A DNA stretch of 64,000 nucleotides, from NCBI GenBank assembly GCA_016714015.1, contig JADJNZ010000006.1:248001-312000 (forward strand), written 5' to 3'. Positions 1 to 9,056 of this stretch are shown piece after piece (within the stretch, counting starts at the first letter, position 1; each line of letters begins with the position of its first letter). Source of the DNA: Gemmatimonadota bacterium. Lineage in GTDB: Bacteria; Gemmatimonadota; Gemmatimonadetes; Gemmatimonadales; Gemmatimonadaceae. The notes under the pieces were generated by a model. It was not told the DNA's origin and did no database searches. It saw only the letters and a list, made by a program, of their open reading frames with translations. The position numbers were made by a program, and so were the translations under genes.

Positions 1-126
1 GATCGCGGCGTCCGCCCACGCGACCACTGACGCACCGTTCCGCAGTCCGAGGAGGAGCGCCGTCGTCTGTTCGGTCGCCTCTTCTCGAAGCCGCTCGAGA
101 GGGTCCGTCGGATCCGCTCGCATCAT
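1..126 (-). CDS. Hypothetical protein, 5' fragment (runs off the left edge)
   Basis: The reverse strand is open from ATG ATG at 126-121 to the window edge (42 codons). A purine-rich GGGGGA lies about 3 bases before the first ATG and looks like a ribosome binding site. The visible N-terminus has no signal peptide and is charged (MMRADPTDPLERLREEATEQ), so a cytoplasmic protein is likely. The rest of the gene is outside the window, so the family cannot be told. It is divergent from the DUF5916 gene, and 127-289 holds the shared promoter region, in which I see no clear sites. Confidence 0.5.
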   Translation of the reverse strand, partial: MMRADPTDPLERLREEATEQTTALLLGLRNGASVVAWADAAI

Positions 127-289
127 CGTCCCCCGTGGAAGTCCGGTCGCGGCGGGTCGTCCCGCGCGTCCGACAACGTCATACTAGTCGGCGACGTATC
201 CCGCGGTGCAGGGGGAGTTTGCGGCCGGTCGCCCGGTCCCGCCATCTTCCCGGCTCCCCCCATCGATCGCTCCCTGACCCCGCCCGACC

Positions 290-2524
290 GTGATCCGCGC
301 GAGAACCGCCGCCACCCTGCTGGTGCTGTCGTCCGCCACCTGGGGTTCCGCCCGGGCCCAGATGATCACGCAGACGGGAGCGGCGGCCCGCCGCGGCCGC
401 GCCACCGTCGTGCAGACGCCACCCACGATCGACGGCCGTCTCGACGACGCCGTCTGGCGCAGCGCCGAGGTCCTCTCCGACTTCGTCCAGCGCGAGCCCG
501 TCGAGGGGAACCCGGTCTCCGAACGCACCGAGGTCCGGATCCTCACCGACGGCGAGGCGCTCTACGTCGGCGCCTGGCTCTATGACCGCGAGGCGCACCT
601 CATCGTGCCGAGCGAGAAGATCCGCGACGTCACGCTCACCAACAGCGACTACTTCGCATTCATCCTCGACACCTACCACGACCGGCAGAACGGCTTCATG
701 TTCGGCACCACGCCGTCGGGCGTCGAGCATGACGAGCAGGTGATCCGCGAGGGCGAGGGCGGCGGCGTCTTCACGGCCGGCGGCAACCGCGCGCAGGCCG
801 GCGCGCTCGGCGGCGTGAACCTCAACTGGGATGCGAGCTGGACCGTCCGCACCTCGCAGGACTCGCTCGGCTGGTACGCGGAGTTCCGCATCCCCTACTC
901 GACCATCCGGTACGGCGCCGGGGCGACGCAGACCTGGGGCCTCAACATCATGCGCGGCATCCGCCGCCGGAACGAGGAGGCGCTCTGGTCGCGCGTCTCG
1001 CGCCAGTTCAGCCTCAATCGCCTCTCGCAGGCGGGCACCCTCGAGGAGCTCCCCGTGCCGTCGCAGCGCATCGCGACCGTCACGCCCTACGTGCTCGGCA
1101 CCTCGAGTCGCGCCTATGCGACGATGCCGGATTTCCGCTCCACCGGCGAGGTGGGCCTCGACGCGAAGTACGGCATCACGCCGAGCCTCACGCTCGACCT
1201 GACCTACAACACCGACTTCGCGCAGGTGGAGGTGGACGAGCAGCGCACCAACCTCACGCGCTTCCCGCTCTTCTTCCCCGAGAAGCGGCCCTTCTTCCTC
1301 GAGAACGCCGGCGTCTTCGCCGCCGGCACGCCGCAGGCCGTGGACCTCTTCTTCACGCGGCGCATCGGCATCGACTCGGTGGGCCAGCCGGTGCCGATCC
1401 TCGGCGGCGGGCGCCTCACCGGGCGCATCGGCGGCCTCACCGTCGGTGCGCTGCAGATGATCACCGGCGAGCAGAACGGCGTCGAGGGCAACTCCTACAC
1501 CGTGCTGCGCACCCTCAAGGAGCTCTCCGCCCGCTCGCGCGTCGGCGTGATGGCGGTGCAGCGCCAGCGGCTCGGCGACGCCGACGACCACAATCGCGTG
1601 TACGGCGTGGACGGCCGCGTGGGGATCGGGCAGGCGTGGACCGCCGACGCCTGGTTCGGTCGCTCCGAGACGCCGGGCCGCGACGGCGATGCCAACGCGT
1701 GGAGCGGGCGCCTCGCCTACCAGACCCGCGACTGGAACCACTCGGTGCGCATGCTGCAGGTCGGCGACGACTTCAATCCCGAGGTCGGGTTCATGAGCCG
1801 CCCTGCGGGCTACCGGTTCGACGAGCTCATGCTCATGCGCCTCGTGCGGAGCCCCCGGTGGAAGGAGGTGCGGCAATGGAACCCGCACATCTCGCTCCGC
1901 CGCTACGTCGGGACCGACGGCTTCACGCAGTCCACCTGGGCGCACATCGATCTCACCGAGGTCGAGTTCAACGGGGGCGGCCGATTCGGGCCCGACATCA
2001 ACGTCTACACGGAAGGGCTGCAGGCGCCGTTCACCATCGCCCCGGGCGTGGTGCTGCAGCCGGGCCAGTACCACTTCTCGCTCCCCGGCATCGACTGGGG
2101 CTCCGACCCGAGCGCGCCGCTCTCGTTCCTCGCGCGCATCGAGGTGGGCCAGTTCTACTCGGGAACCAAGCAGGGCGGCAACGTGACGGTGACCGCCCGC
2201 CGCGGCGCGGCCTTCTCGTCGGCCCTCACCTTCGACCACCAGGACGTCGAGCTCCCCGAGGGCGACTTCGTGCGCGACCTCATCGGCGTGAAGCTCGCCT
2301 ACTTCTTCACGCCGCGGATCTTCGTGCAGTCGCTCACGCAGTACAACAACCAGGCGGGGATCTTCACCGCGAACGTGCGCTTCGCCTGGCTGCGGACCGC
2401 GAACACCGGTCTCTTCGTGGTGCTCAACGACGGCGAGCAGGCGGACAGCTTCACACGGTGGCGCACGCCGATCTCGCGCGCCATCACGGTGAAGTACTCC
2501 TACCAGCTCGGTAGCGGCGGCTGA
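290..2524 (+). CDS. DUF5916 protein with N-terminal CBM9-like domain
   Basis: A 744-residue exported protein. Residues 1-24 form a signal peptide ending in Ala-Arg-Ala-Gln. A carbohydrate-binding family 9-like beta-sandwich follows (about residues 35-230; typical start TPPTIDGRLDDAVW). The long C-terminal DUF5916 region carries the family signature FFPEKRPFFLENAG near residue 325 and looks like an outer-membrane beta-barrel made of alternating strands. DUF5916 proteins are common in Gemmatimonadota and Bacteroidota and are thought to sit in the outer membrane; their substrate is unknown. The start is GTG at 290 with no obvious Shine-Dalgarno. Length is normal for the family. The gene is transcribed alone and converges on the next exported protein. 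Confidence 0.9.
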   Translation: MIRARTAATLLVLSSATWGSARAQMITQTGAAARRGRATVVQTPPTIDGRLDDAVWRSAEVLSDFVQREPVEGNPVSERTEVRILTDGEALYVGAWLYDREAHLIVPSEKIRDVTLTNSDYFAFILDTYHDRQNGFMFGTTPSGVEHDEQVIREGEGGGVFTAGGNRAQAGALGGVNLNWDASWTVRTSQDSLGWYAEFRIPYSTIRYGAGATQTWGLNIMRGIRRRNEEALWSRVSRQFSLNRLSQAGTLEELPVPSQRIATVTPYVLGTSSRAYATMPDFRSTGEVGLDAKYGITPSLTLDLTYNTDFAQVEVDEQRTNLTRFPLFFPEKRPFFLENAGVFAAGTPQAVDLFFTRRIGIDSVGQPVPILGGGRLTGRIGGLTVGALQMITGEQNGVEGNSYTVLRTLKELSARSRVGVMAVQRQRLGDADDHNRVYGVDGRVGIGQAWTADAWFGRSETPGRDGDANAWSGRLAYQTRDWNHSVRMLQVGDDFNPEVGFMSRPAGYRFDELMLMRLVRSPRWKEVRQWNPHISLRRYVGTDGFTQSTWAHIDLTEVEFNGGGRFGPDINVYTEGLQAPFTIAPGVVLQPGQYHFSLPGIDWGSDPSAPLSFLARIEVGQFYSGTKQGGNVTVTARRGAAFSSALTFDHQDVELPEGDFVRDLIGVKLAYFFTPRIFVQSLTQYNNQAGIFTANVRFAWLRTANTGLFVVLNDGEQADSFTRWRTPISRAITVKYSYQLGSGG

Positions 2525-2548
2525 GGCGGCCCTGGCGCGCGCGGAGCG

Positions 2549-4294
2549 CTACGGCCGCGGCGGACGGGAGGCGGGGAGCGAGAGGTCGAGGAACGCCACC
2601 GTCTCGCCCGCCTCGATGAACGTGGACTGCTGCAGGCGCGTGCCGTCGGCGGCGACGACGGTGATGAAGAGCTCCACGCCCGTCGGGATCTCGCAGATCG
2701 CGTAGCGCCCCTCGAGCGTCGTGCGCGCCCGCGCCGTGCGCGCCTCGTCGAGGCTCGACGCCGCGCCGCGCGGGATGCGCGCCGTCACCCCCGCGCCGCG
2801 CACGACGACGTCTCCCTGGACGACCGAGCCGAGGAGGACCGCGTGGCCCGGCTTCTCGCCGCAGGCATCGCGCGCGAGCTCGCGCAGCGTGCGCACCCGC
2901 ACCCGATGCTCGGCGGTGCGCGGTTCCATCGAGAAGACGACGATGAACCGCTCCGGCTCGATGTCGAACGCGGAGTAGTACGGCGTGCTCACCTCCACCG
3001 CGTACTCGCCGGCGACCATCCCGGCGAAGCGCACCACGCCGTCGGGGCCGCTCACCTCCTGCTCGGTCGAGCCGGCGAAGGCCACGGCGACGCCGTCCGC
3101 GGGCTGGAGCTCGCGCCCACCCGCCTGCACCGCCCGCACGATCAGCTGCGAGGTGTGCCGCGACCAGAGGGTCGTCGTGTCGCGACCCTGGCGCACGACG
3201 AGCAGGTCGCCACCGGTGACGCGGAGCCGCGACGTCGTCGGGACCACGCGGTAGTCCGAGCGCCAGGTGTTCACCGCGGTGCCGGCGGTGCGTACGGTGT
3301 CGCCGAGGGCGGTGCGCACCGGGATCGGCGCGCGGATGAGCCAGCGCGGGATGATCCACGCGCCGTTGGAGAGCTGCGCGAACTCGATCTCGCCGCCCGC
3401 GAGGGTGTCGTTGACCGTCTCGGGAAGGTTCACGTACGCGAAGGTCACCGTGTGCAGCGCGCGCGTGCGCGCGTCGAACTCGAGGACGCCCTTGATCTCC
3501 GAGCGGCGGATGGCGGTGTGCGGCCAGAACTCCAGCGCGATGCGCCCCGCCGGCGTGGCCGACGAGTCGCGCATGCGGAAGCAGTGCGTGCGCATGAAGT
3601 ACGGCGAGAGGAGCACGGCGAGGTCCGGGGCGACGTAGCGCAGCCCCGAGTCGGTCGGCGTGACGTAGCCGCGCGCCTCGAGCGTGTCGGGCGGGAACGA
3701 CGTCCAGGGCTGGATCCCCTCGTGCCGCACGCGCCCGAAGACCGACTCGAGCAGGAGCGGCGGCGGCCGCGTGTCGAGCTTGCGGCTGTGCAGCATCATG
3801 TCGAAACGGTAGTCGAGGTCGCGGATGGTGATGTCCGCGGCGAGGATCGCCGTGCGCGCCTCGTCCCAGAGGATCGCCGTCGCGAGGCCACCGGTCATCG
3901 TCTCGCGGCACTCGGTGCGCTCCGCCGCGGTGACCGCCGGGAGGTTCACCGGGATCTGGTCGAGCGGGAGGCGCACGGTCGTGTCGGCGCGGAGGGCGAA
4001 CGGTGCGCCGGTCGTGGCGGTGAAGCCGATGCGGAGCGTCCGCAGGCGATAGGTCCCGGGGCCCGGCGCGCGCAGCTGGAAGGTGCCGCGCGCGTCGGAG
4101 AGACCGCGGGCGCGGGCGAGCTCGGTGGAGTCGATGAGCAGCACCACCACGCCGATGATCGGCGCGTCGTCGGTGCTGCGCACGACGGTGCCGCGGATCG
4201 TCTGGGCCGCGAGGCCGGGGACCGCGAGCGAGAGCGAGAGGGCACCGGCGACGGCCGCGCGCGCGAGGGAGGTCAGGGGGGTCACTGCCTTCAT
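2549..4294 (-). CDS. Exported carboxypeptidase-regulatory-like domain protein
   Basis: A 581-residue secreted protein. I chose ATG at 4294 because a signal peptide follows at once (MKAVTPLTSLARAAVAGALS, cleavage after LAAQ); the frame stays open further upstream only because of high GC. Residues about 30-110 form a carboxypeptidase regulatory-like Ig fold (TIRGTVV, then GTYRLRTLRIGF), as found on TonB-linked surface proteins. The central region is unassigned. A second Ig/transthyretin-like stretch near residues 420-560 (EGRYAICEIPTG) suggests a surface or periplasmic binding protein rather than an enzyme. Function is unknown. It converges on the DUF5916 gene and is divergent from the small plug-like gene at 4452. 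Confidence 0.8.
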   Translation of the reverse strand: MKAVTPLTSLARAAVAGALSLSLAVPGLAAQTIRGTVVRSTDDAPIIGVVVLLIDSTELARARGLSDARGTFQLRAPGPGTYRLRTLRIGFTATTGAPFALRADTTVRLPLDQIPVNLPAVTAAERTECRETMTGGLATAILWDEARTAILAADITIRDLDYRFDMMLHSRKLDTRPPPLLLESVFGRVRHEGIQPWTSFPPDTLEARGYVTPTDSGLRYVAPDLAVLLSPYFMRTHCFRMRDSSATPAGRIALEFWPHTAIRRSEIKGVLEFDARTRALHTVTFAYVNLPETVNDTLAGGEIEFAQLSNGAWIIPRWLIRAPIPVRTALGDTVRTAGTAVNTWRSDYRVVPTTSRLRVTGGDLLVVRQGRDTTTLWSRHTSQLIVRAVQAGGRELQPADGVAVAFAGSTEQEVSGPDGVVRFAGMVAGEYAVEVSTPYYSAFDIEPERFIVVFSMEPRTAEHRVRVRTLRELARDACGEKPGHAVLLGSVVQGDVVVRGAGVTARIPRGAASSLDEARTARARTTLEGRYAICEIPTGVELFITVVAADGTRLQQSTFIEAGETVAFLDLSLPASRPPRP

Positions 4295-4451
4295 ACTACC
4301 TGCGGATGGGCCTGGAGTGTCATCGGCGGGGCGGGCCGCACGGGGCGCGGGACCGACCGTCCCCGACCTGCTGGCGAGCCGCCCCTCACGCGATAACTTC
4401 CGGTGAGCGCCTCGCCGCGTGCGAGACGGCCACCCCAGCCCGGATCCGCCC

Positions 4452-4910
4452 ATGCGTTCCTTCCTCCGCACCGCCCTGCTCACGGGAAGCGTGCTCGCCG
4501 CGCTCGCCGCCGTTCCCGCCCTCGAGGCCCAGCAGGACACCACGGCCCGCGCCGCCACCCGGCGCCCCCGCGGTGACCGCAACAAGCTCACGCCGGAGGA
4601 GATCAACGGCGCGGGGAACGTCGCCACCGCCGCAGACGCGATCCGGCTCCTGCGTCCGTGGTGGCTCCAGCCGCCGCGCGGCCGCATGGCCTCCACCGAC
4701 ATGGGCGGCGACACCCGCGCCGCCACCCAGGTGGTCGTCTATATCGACGGCATGCGGCAACCCGATCTCGAGTCCTCGCTCGTCACCGTGAAGGCCGCGG
4801 ACGTGACCGAGATCCGCTATCACGACCAGAATCGCGCGGTGCAGAACTTCGGCGCCGGGCACGAGGCTGGCGTGATCGACGTGACGACGATCAACAAGAA
4901 GCGGCGCTGA
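4452..4910 (+). CDS. Small exported protein resembling a TonB-receptor plug
   Basis: A 152-residue exported protein. ATG at 4452 is preferred because a signal peptide starts there (MRSFLRTALLTGSVLAALAA, then LEAQ). The mature part reads like a shortened TonB-dependent receptor plug: an AADAIRLLRP segment, a strand with VVVYIDG, then EIRYHDQNRAVQNFGAGHEA followed by GVIDVTT. No beta-barrel follows; the gene stops at 4910. Free-standing plug-like proteins are seen in Gemmatimonadota but have no established function. The methyltransferase gene begins directly downstream, so the two may be co-transcribed. Confidence 0.75.
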   Translation: MRSFLRTALLTGSVLAALAAVPALEAQQDTTARAATRRPRGDRNKLTPEEINGAGNVATAADAIRLLRPWWLQPPRGRMASTDMGGDTRAATQVVVYIDGMRQPDLESSLVTVKAADVTEIRYHDQNRAVQNFGAGHEAGVIDVTTINKKRR

Positions 4911-4987
4911 CCCCGCTGCGCGCGACCCTCCGTCCGCTCTATCGCGCGCTCGTCGGCGAGGGCGCGCGCGCGCGGCTACGGCCGCTG

Positions 4988-5704
4988 ATGTACCCGGCCG
5001 ACACGCTCTTCCGCACCATCGCCTGGCGCGCGGCCGGCGGCACCGTCGCCGCCGGCCCCTTCGCCGGCCTGCGTCTCGCGCCGCACCCGTTCCTGCCCCA
5101 CCTCCTCGGCAGCTACGAGCGCGAGCTCCACCCGACGATCGAGGCCCTCGCCGATCGCGCGTGGGACACGGTCATCAACGTCGGCGGCGGCAACGGCTTC
5201 TACATCGCCGGGCTCGGGCGTCGTCTCGCGCAGGCGACGCTCGTCGTCTTCGAGCTCACGGCCGAGGCGCGTGCCGTGATCGCCGCGACGGTCGCCCGCA
5301 ACGGCCTCGCCGCGCGCACGACGATCCTCGGGGCCGCCGACCCCGAGAACCTCGGCGCCGCCTGTGCGAACGCCGGTCGGCTCCTCGTGGTGATCGACGT
5401 CGAGGGCTACGAGCGCGAGCTCCTCGACCCCGCGCGCATCCCTGCGCTGCGCACCGCGACGATCCTCGTGGAGACGCACGACGTGATCGTCCCCGGCTGC
5501 CGCGCGACGATCGAGGCGCGCTTCGCCGAGACACATCACATCACGGTGATCCCCACGCAGCCGCGGACGATGGCGGATTTCCCCAGCGCGCTCGCGCCCT
5601 CGCTCGCGAAGTGGATGCCGGCGAAGTGCGTGGAGGCGGTGCAGGAGTGGCGCGGCGGGCCGCAGGATTGGCTGGTACTGGAGCCGAGGAAGGCGGAAGG
5701 ATGA
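4988..5704 (+). CDS. FkbM-like SAM-dependent methyltransferase
   Basis: A protein of about 238 residues with a Rossmann-type methyltransferase core. The glycine-rich SAM motif is VINVGGGNGFYIAGLG. An acidic strand end (LVVFELTAEARAVIA) and VVIDVEGYERELLDP follow, the latter characteristic of FkbM-type O-methyltransferases. The start is uncertain. ATG 4988 is the first standard start, but the frame stays plausible upstream (LTPLRATLRPLYRALVGEG) to a CTG at 4907 that would overlap the previous stop codon. The true N-terminus may therefore be about 27 residues longer. The target molecule cannot be inferred. The end of the gene forms part of a terminator stem shared with glnS. Confidence 0.75.
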   Translation: MYPADTLFRTIAWRAAGGTVAAGPFAGLRLAPHPFLPHLLGSYERELHPTIEALADRAWDTVINVGGGNGFYIAGLGRRLAQATLVVFELTAEARAVIAATVARNGLAARTTILGAADPENLGAACANAGRLLVVIDVEGYERELLDPARIPALRTATILVETHDVIVPGCRATIEARFAETHHITVIPTQPRTMADFPSALAPSLAKWMPAKCVEAVQEWRGGPQDWLVLEPRKAEG

Positions 5705-5749
5705 AGGGGGGGCGGCCGCACGGCCGCCCCTCCTACCTCCTTCCGCCTT
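5690..5749. terminator. Nested bidirectional terminator between the FkbM gene and glnS
   Basis: The outer arms AAGGCGGAAGG (5690-5700) and CCTTCCGCCTT (5739-5749) pair perfectly. Inside them GGGGCGGCCG (5709-5718) pairs with CGGCCGCCCC (5721-5730). It lies between two converging genes and would stop transcription from both. The left arm is inside the methyltransferase coding sequence. There is no long T run. Confidence 0.7.
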
Positions 5750-5759
5750 CATCCGGAAT

Positions 5760-7469
5760 TCAGCCCCTCCGCACTTCCTTCGCCCATGAGTCCCTGAGCC
5801 CCACGATCCGGTTGAACACCAACTTCCCCGGCGTCGAGTCCTCGGGCTCGCTCATGAAGTAGCCCGTCCGCTCGAACTGATAGCGGCTGCCGATCGGGTG
5901 CTGCCCCACGCTCGGCTCGATCTTCGCGTCAGGGATGATCACGAGCGAGCCGGGATTGAGCGCGCTGATGAAGTCCTGCCCCTCCGGCACGTCGTCCGGA
6001 TCGGGCTGCGAGAAGAGCCGGTCATAGAGCCGCACCTCGCAGGAGAGCGCCTGCGCCGCCGAGACCCAGTGGATGGTGCCCTGCACCTTGCGTCCGTCGG
6101 GGGCGTTGCCGCTCCGCGTCTCCGGGTCGTAGGTGCAGCGCAGTTCGACGACCTGCCCCGAGGCATCCTTGATGACCTCGGTGCAGGTGATGAGGTAGCC
6201 GAAGCGCAGTCGCACCTCTCGGCCGACCGAGAGCCGATAGAACTTCTTCGGCGGGTCCTCCATGAAGTCGTCGCGATCCACGAACAGCTCGCGCGAGAAC
6301 GGCACCTGCCGCGTGCCCGTCTTCGGCACGTCGTGCGGGTAGTCCTGCGCCTCGAGCGTCTCGACCTGCCCCTCGGGGTAGTTCGTGATCACCACCTTGA
6401 GCGGGTTGAGCACGCACAGGACGCGCGGGACCTCCATGTTGAGGTCGTTGCGCACCGCATGCTCGAAGGAGGCGATCTCCACCCGCGCGTCCTTTCGCGC
6501 CACGCCGATCACCTCGGCGAAGGCGCGGATGGCCTCGGGGCGCACGCCGCGGCGCCGCAGCCCGGCGATGGTCGGCATCCGCGGGTCGTCCCACCCCGTC
6601 ACATGCCCCTCGTTCACCAGGCGCAGGAGCTTCCGCTTGCTGAGCACCGTATAGTCGAGCTCGAGCCGCGCGAACTCGATCTGCGTCGGCGGCGCGGTGA
6701 ACCCCGCCTCCTGCACGAGCCACTCGTAGATGTCGCGGTTGTCCTTGAACTCGAGCGTGCAGAGCGAGCGCGTGATCCCCTCGATCGCGTCGCTCAGGCC
6801 GTGCGCGAAGTCGTAGAGCGGGAAGATGTTCCACGCCGTCCCGCGGCGGTAATGATGCGCGCCGCGGCGGATCCGCAGCAGCAGCGGGTCGCGCATGATC
6901 ATGTTGGGGTGCGCCATGTCGATCCTGGCGCGCAGCACGCAGGTACCGTCGGCGAACTCCCCCGCCTTCATGCGGCGCAGCAGGTCGAGGTTCTCCGTGG
7001 GCGTGCGGTCGCGCCACGGGCTCGGCGTCCCCGCCGAGGTCACCGTGCCGCGGTTGGTGCGGATCTGCTCCTCCGTCTGGTCGTCGACGTAGGCCTTCCC
7101 CTTCTGCACGAGGAGTTCGGCGACCTCGTAGAGCTTCTCGAAGTAGTCCGACGCGAAGTAGAGCCCGTCCCACCTGAAGCCGAGCCACTCGACGTCCTTC
7201 TTGATCGCCTCGACGTACTTCATGTCCTCCGTCGCCGGATTCGTGTCGTCGAAACGGAGGTTGCAGGTCCCGCCGAACTCCTTCGCGATGCCGAAGTTGA
7301 GGCAGATCGACTTGGCGTGCCCCATGTGCAGGAAGCCGTTGGGCTCCGGGGGGAATCGCGTCGCGGGGGCGCGGCCGAAGCGGCCGGTGGCGACGTCCTC
7401 CGCGACCATCTCGCGGATGAAGTCGCGGCGGGGGGAGTTCGGGTCGGGGGTGAGCGCGGGATCGGACAC
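5760..7469 (-). CDS. glnS: Glutaminyl-tRNA synthetase
   Basis: A class I aminoacyl-tRNA synthetase that charges tRNA-Gln directly. The catalytic domain starts with FPPEPNGFLHMGHAKS, which contains the HIGH motif (HMGH), followed by LRFDDTNP. The KMSKS-equivalent loop is VLSKRKLLRLV near residue 265. The C-terminal half is the two-barrel anticodon-binding domain (RVLCVLNPLKVVITNYP and following). I prefer GTG at 7469, which gives a 569-residue protein whose N-terminus aligns with known GlnRS (PRRDFIREMVAEDVATG). A GTG at 7511 would add 14 residues. Having glnS suggests a direct route to Gln-tRNA, although a GatCAB system cannot be excluded. It diverges from mqnB. Confidence 0.95.
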   Translation of the reverse strand: MSDPALTPDPNSPRRDFIREMVAEDVATGRFGRAPATRFPPEPNGFLHMGHAKSICLNFGIAKEFGGTCNLRFDDTNPATEDMKYVEAIKKDVEWLGFRWDGLYFASDYFEKLYEVAELLVQKGKAYVDDQTEEQIRTNRGTVTSAGTPSPWRDRTPTENLDLLRRMKAGEFADGTCVLRARIDMAHPNMIMRDPLLLRIRRGAHHYRRGTAWNIFPLYDFAHGLSDAIEGITRSLCTLEFKDNRDIYEWLVQEAGFTAPPTQIEFARLELDYTVLSKRKLLRLVNEGHVTGWDDPRMPTIAGLRRRGVRPEAIRAFAEVIGVARKDARVEIASFEHAVRNDLNMEVPRVLCVLNPLKVVITNYPEGQVETLEAQDYPHDVPKTGTRQVPFSRELFVDRDDFMEDPPKKFYRLSVGREVRLRFGYLITCTEVIKDASGQVVELRCTYDPETRSGNAPDGRKVQGTIHWVSAAQALSCEVRLYDRLFSQPDPDDVPEGQDFISALNPGSLVIIPDAKIEPSVGQHPIGSRYQFERTGYFMSEPEDSTPGKLVFNRIVGLRDSWAKEVRRG

Positions 7470-7562
7470 GGGTGCCTGCGGGTGGGGATGAGAGGGGAAA
7501 TCTAACCTCACGAATCTGACCGGAAGCGTTTGAGACGGTCCCCGGACCGAGTAGATTCAGGA

Positions 7563-8132
7563 GTGAACATCGACCGCACCCGCATCCTCGTCATCGCCGC
7601 GACCGAGCGTGAGCTCGCGCCTTCGGACGGATGGCAGGCGGTGCGGTGCGGCGTCGGGCCCGTCGACGCCGCGGCGGCCTCCGCCGCCGCGATCGCCGCG
7701 CACCGCCCCGCCGCGGTGCTGCACGTCGGCATCGCCGGCGCGCGACGCGCCTCGGGCATCGCGCCCGGGACCGTCGTGATCGGCACCGAGGCGCGTTACT
7801 GCGACCTCGGCGTCGCGCCCAAGTGGGCGCCGAACACCGTCGCGGCATCGCCCGAGCTGCTCGCGGCGGCCGCGCGCGCGCTCCCGCAGGCGCGCACCGG
7901 CGCGATCGGCACGAGCGCGCGCATCGGCGGGACGCACGACGTGGATGTGGAAGCGATGGAGGGATTCGCGGTGCTCCGCGCCGCGCAACTCGCCGGCGTG
8001 CCGGCGATCGAGATCCGTGCCATCTCGAACGCAATCGAGGAAAGCGACCGCGCGCGCTGGCAGTTCGACGCGGCCTTCAGTGCCATCATCGACGCGACCC
8101 CGCGTCTCATCGCGGAGCTCGCCCGTGCGTGA
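7563..8132 (+). CDS. mqnB: Futalosine hydrolase (MqnB-like nucleosidase)
   Basis: A 189-residue member of the MTAN/purine nucleoside phosphorylase superfamily. It opens with ILVIAATEREL and has AVLHVGIAGA in the nucleoside-binding core. Near the C-terminus the signature DVEAMEGFAVLRAA holds the catalytic acid region. Futalosine hydrolase removes hypoxanthine from futalosine in the alternative menaquinone pathway. The assignment rests on the direct overlap with mqnD. The start is GTG 7563, where AGGAG partly overlaps the start codon; a TTG at 7530 is an alternative. The last 8 bases overlap mqnD, so translation is probably coupled. Confidence 0.85.
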   Translation: MNIDRTRILVIAATERELAPSDGWQAVRCGVGPVDAAAASAAAIAAHRPAAVLHVGIAGARRASGIAPGTVVIGTEARYCDLGVAPKWAPNTVAASPELLAAAARALPQARTGAIGTSARIGGTHDVDVEAMEGFAVLRAAQLAGVPAIEIRAISNAIEESDRARWQFDAAFSAIIDATPRLIAELARA

Positions 8133-8907
8133 ACTGACCTTCGGTTACTCCCCCTGCCCCAACGACACCTTCGCCTTCCATGCGCTCGCGCACGGACTCG
8201 TGGACGCGCCGTTCAAGATCAAGCCCGTGCTCCTCGACATCGAGGAGCTCAACCGCCGCGCGCACAAGGGCGAGTTCGACCTCACCAAGCTGAGCGTCGG
8301 CGCGTTCGGTTCGGTGGGGAAGAAGTACACGATGCTGCGGAGCGGCGCCGCGCTCGGGCACGGCGTGGGGCCGCTCGTCGTGACCAAGCACGTGAAGACG
8401 CTCGACGAGGTCGCCGCGGGGAAGATCGCGATCCCCGGGCGCGAGACCACCGCCTACCAGCTCCTCCGCCTTGCGGCGCCGGCGGTGAAGGATGTGCTCG
8501 AGATGCGCTATGACCGCATCCTCCGCGCCGTCGCGGGCGGGCACGCCGAGGCGGGACTCATCATCCACGAGAGCCGCTTCACCTACGCCGAGCACGGTCT
8601 GCTCAAGCTCCTCGACCTCGGCGAGTGGTGGGAGGAACAGACGGGGCTTCCGGTGCCGCTCGCGGGGATCTGCGCGCGCAGCGACATGAAGCCGGAGACG
8701 CGCCTCGCCGCCGAGGTCGCGATCCGCGCGTCGGTGCAGCACGCGATGGACGACCCCAAGGCGAGCGCCGCCTACGTGCGCGCCAATGCGCAGGAGATGT
8801 CGGAGGAGGTGTGCGCGCGGCACATCGCGCTGTACGTGAACGAGCACAGCCTCGACGTGGGCGAGGAAGGGATCAAGGCGATCGCGCGGCTGGTCGCGGC
8901 GGGGTGA
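8125..8907 (+). CDS. mqnD: 1,4-dihydroxy-6-naphthoate synthase (menaquinone, futalosine route)
   Basis: A 260-residue MqnA/MqnD-family protein with a periplasmic-binding-protein fold. It starts with the family signature LTFGYSPCPNDTFAFHAL. The conserved KLSVGAFG and LIIHESRFTYAEHGL segments line the substrate pocket in this family. MqnD converts cyclic de-hypoxanthine futalosine to 1,4-dihydroxy-6-naphthoate, one step after the radical SAM enzyme MqnC. The GTG start at 8125 overlaps the mqnB stop. Together the two genes show that menaquinone is made through futalosine. mqnA, mqnC and mqnE are not in the window. Confidence 0.93.
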   Translation: MRELTFGYSPCPNDTFAFHALAHGLVDAPFKIKPVLLDIEELNRRAHKGEFDLTKLSVGAFGSVGKKYTMLRSGAALGHGVGPLVVTKHVKTLDEVAAGKIAIPGRETTAYQLLRLAAPAVKDVLEMRYDRILRAVAGGHAEAGLIIHESRFTYAEHGLLKLLDLGEWWEEQTGLPVPLAGICARSDMKPETRLAAEVAIRASVQHAMDDPKASAAYVRANAQEMSEEVCARHIALYVNEHSLDVGEEGIKAIARLVAAG

Positions 8908-9056
8908 GATCGGGGATTGCAACGCCGAAGCAAGGGCGCGACGTTCCACTAGCTTCGAGTCCGTCGACACTGCGCCCACGGCGCGTTCCATGCATCAACT
9001 TGTCCTCCGATTCCCGCAGTGCTTGCCGGACCCTTTTCGCATGGACGGGCACCAGC

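Noticed and set aside
179..2239. Long open frame on the reverse strand opposite the DUF5916 gene
   Set aside because: It has no recognisable domain, consists of charged Arg/Glu/Ala/Val-rich sequence typical of antisense frames in very GC-rich genes, and lies fully opposite a convincing gene. Similar frames opposite glnS, katG, the kinase, the acylase and others were dropped for the same reason.
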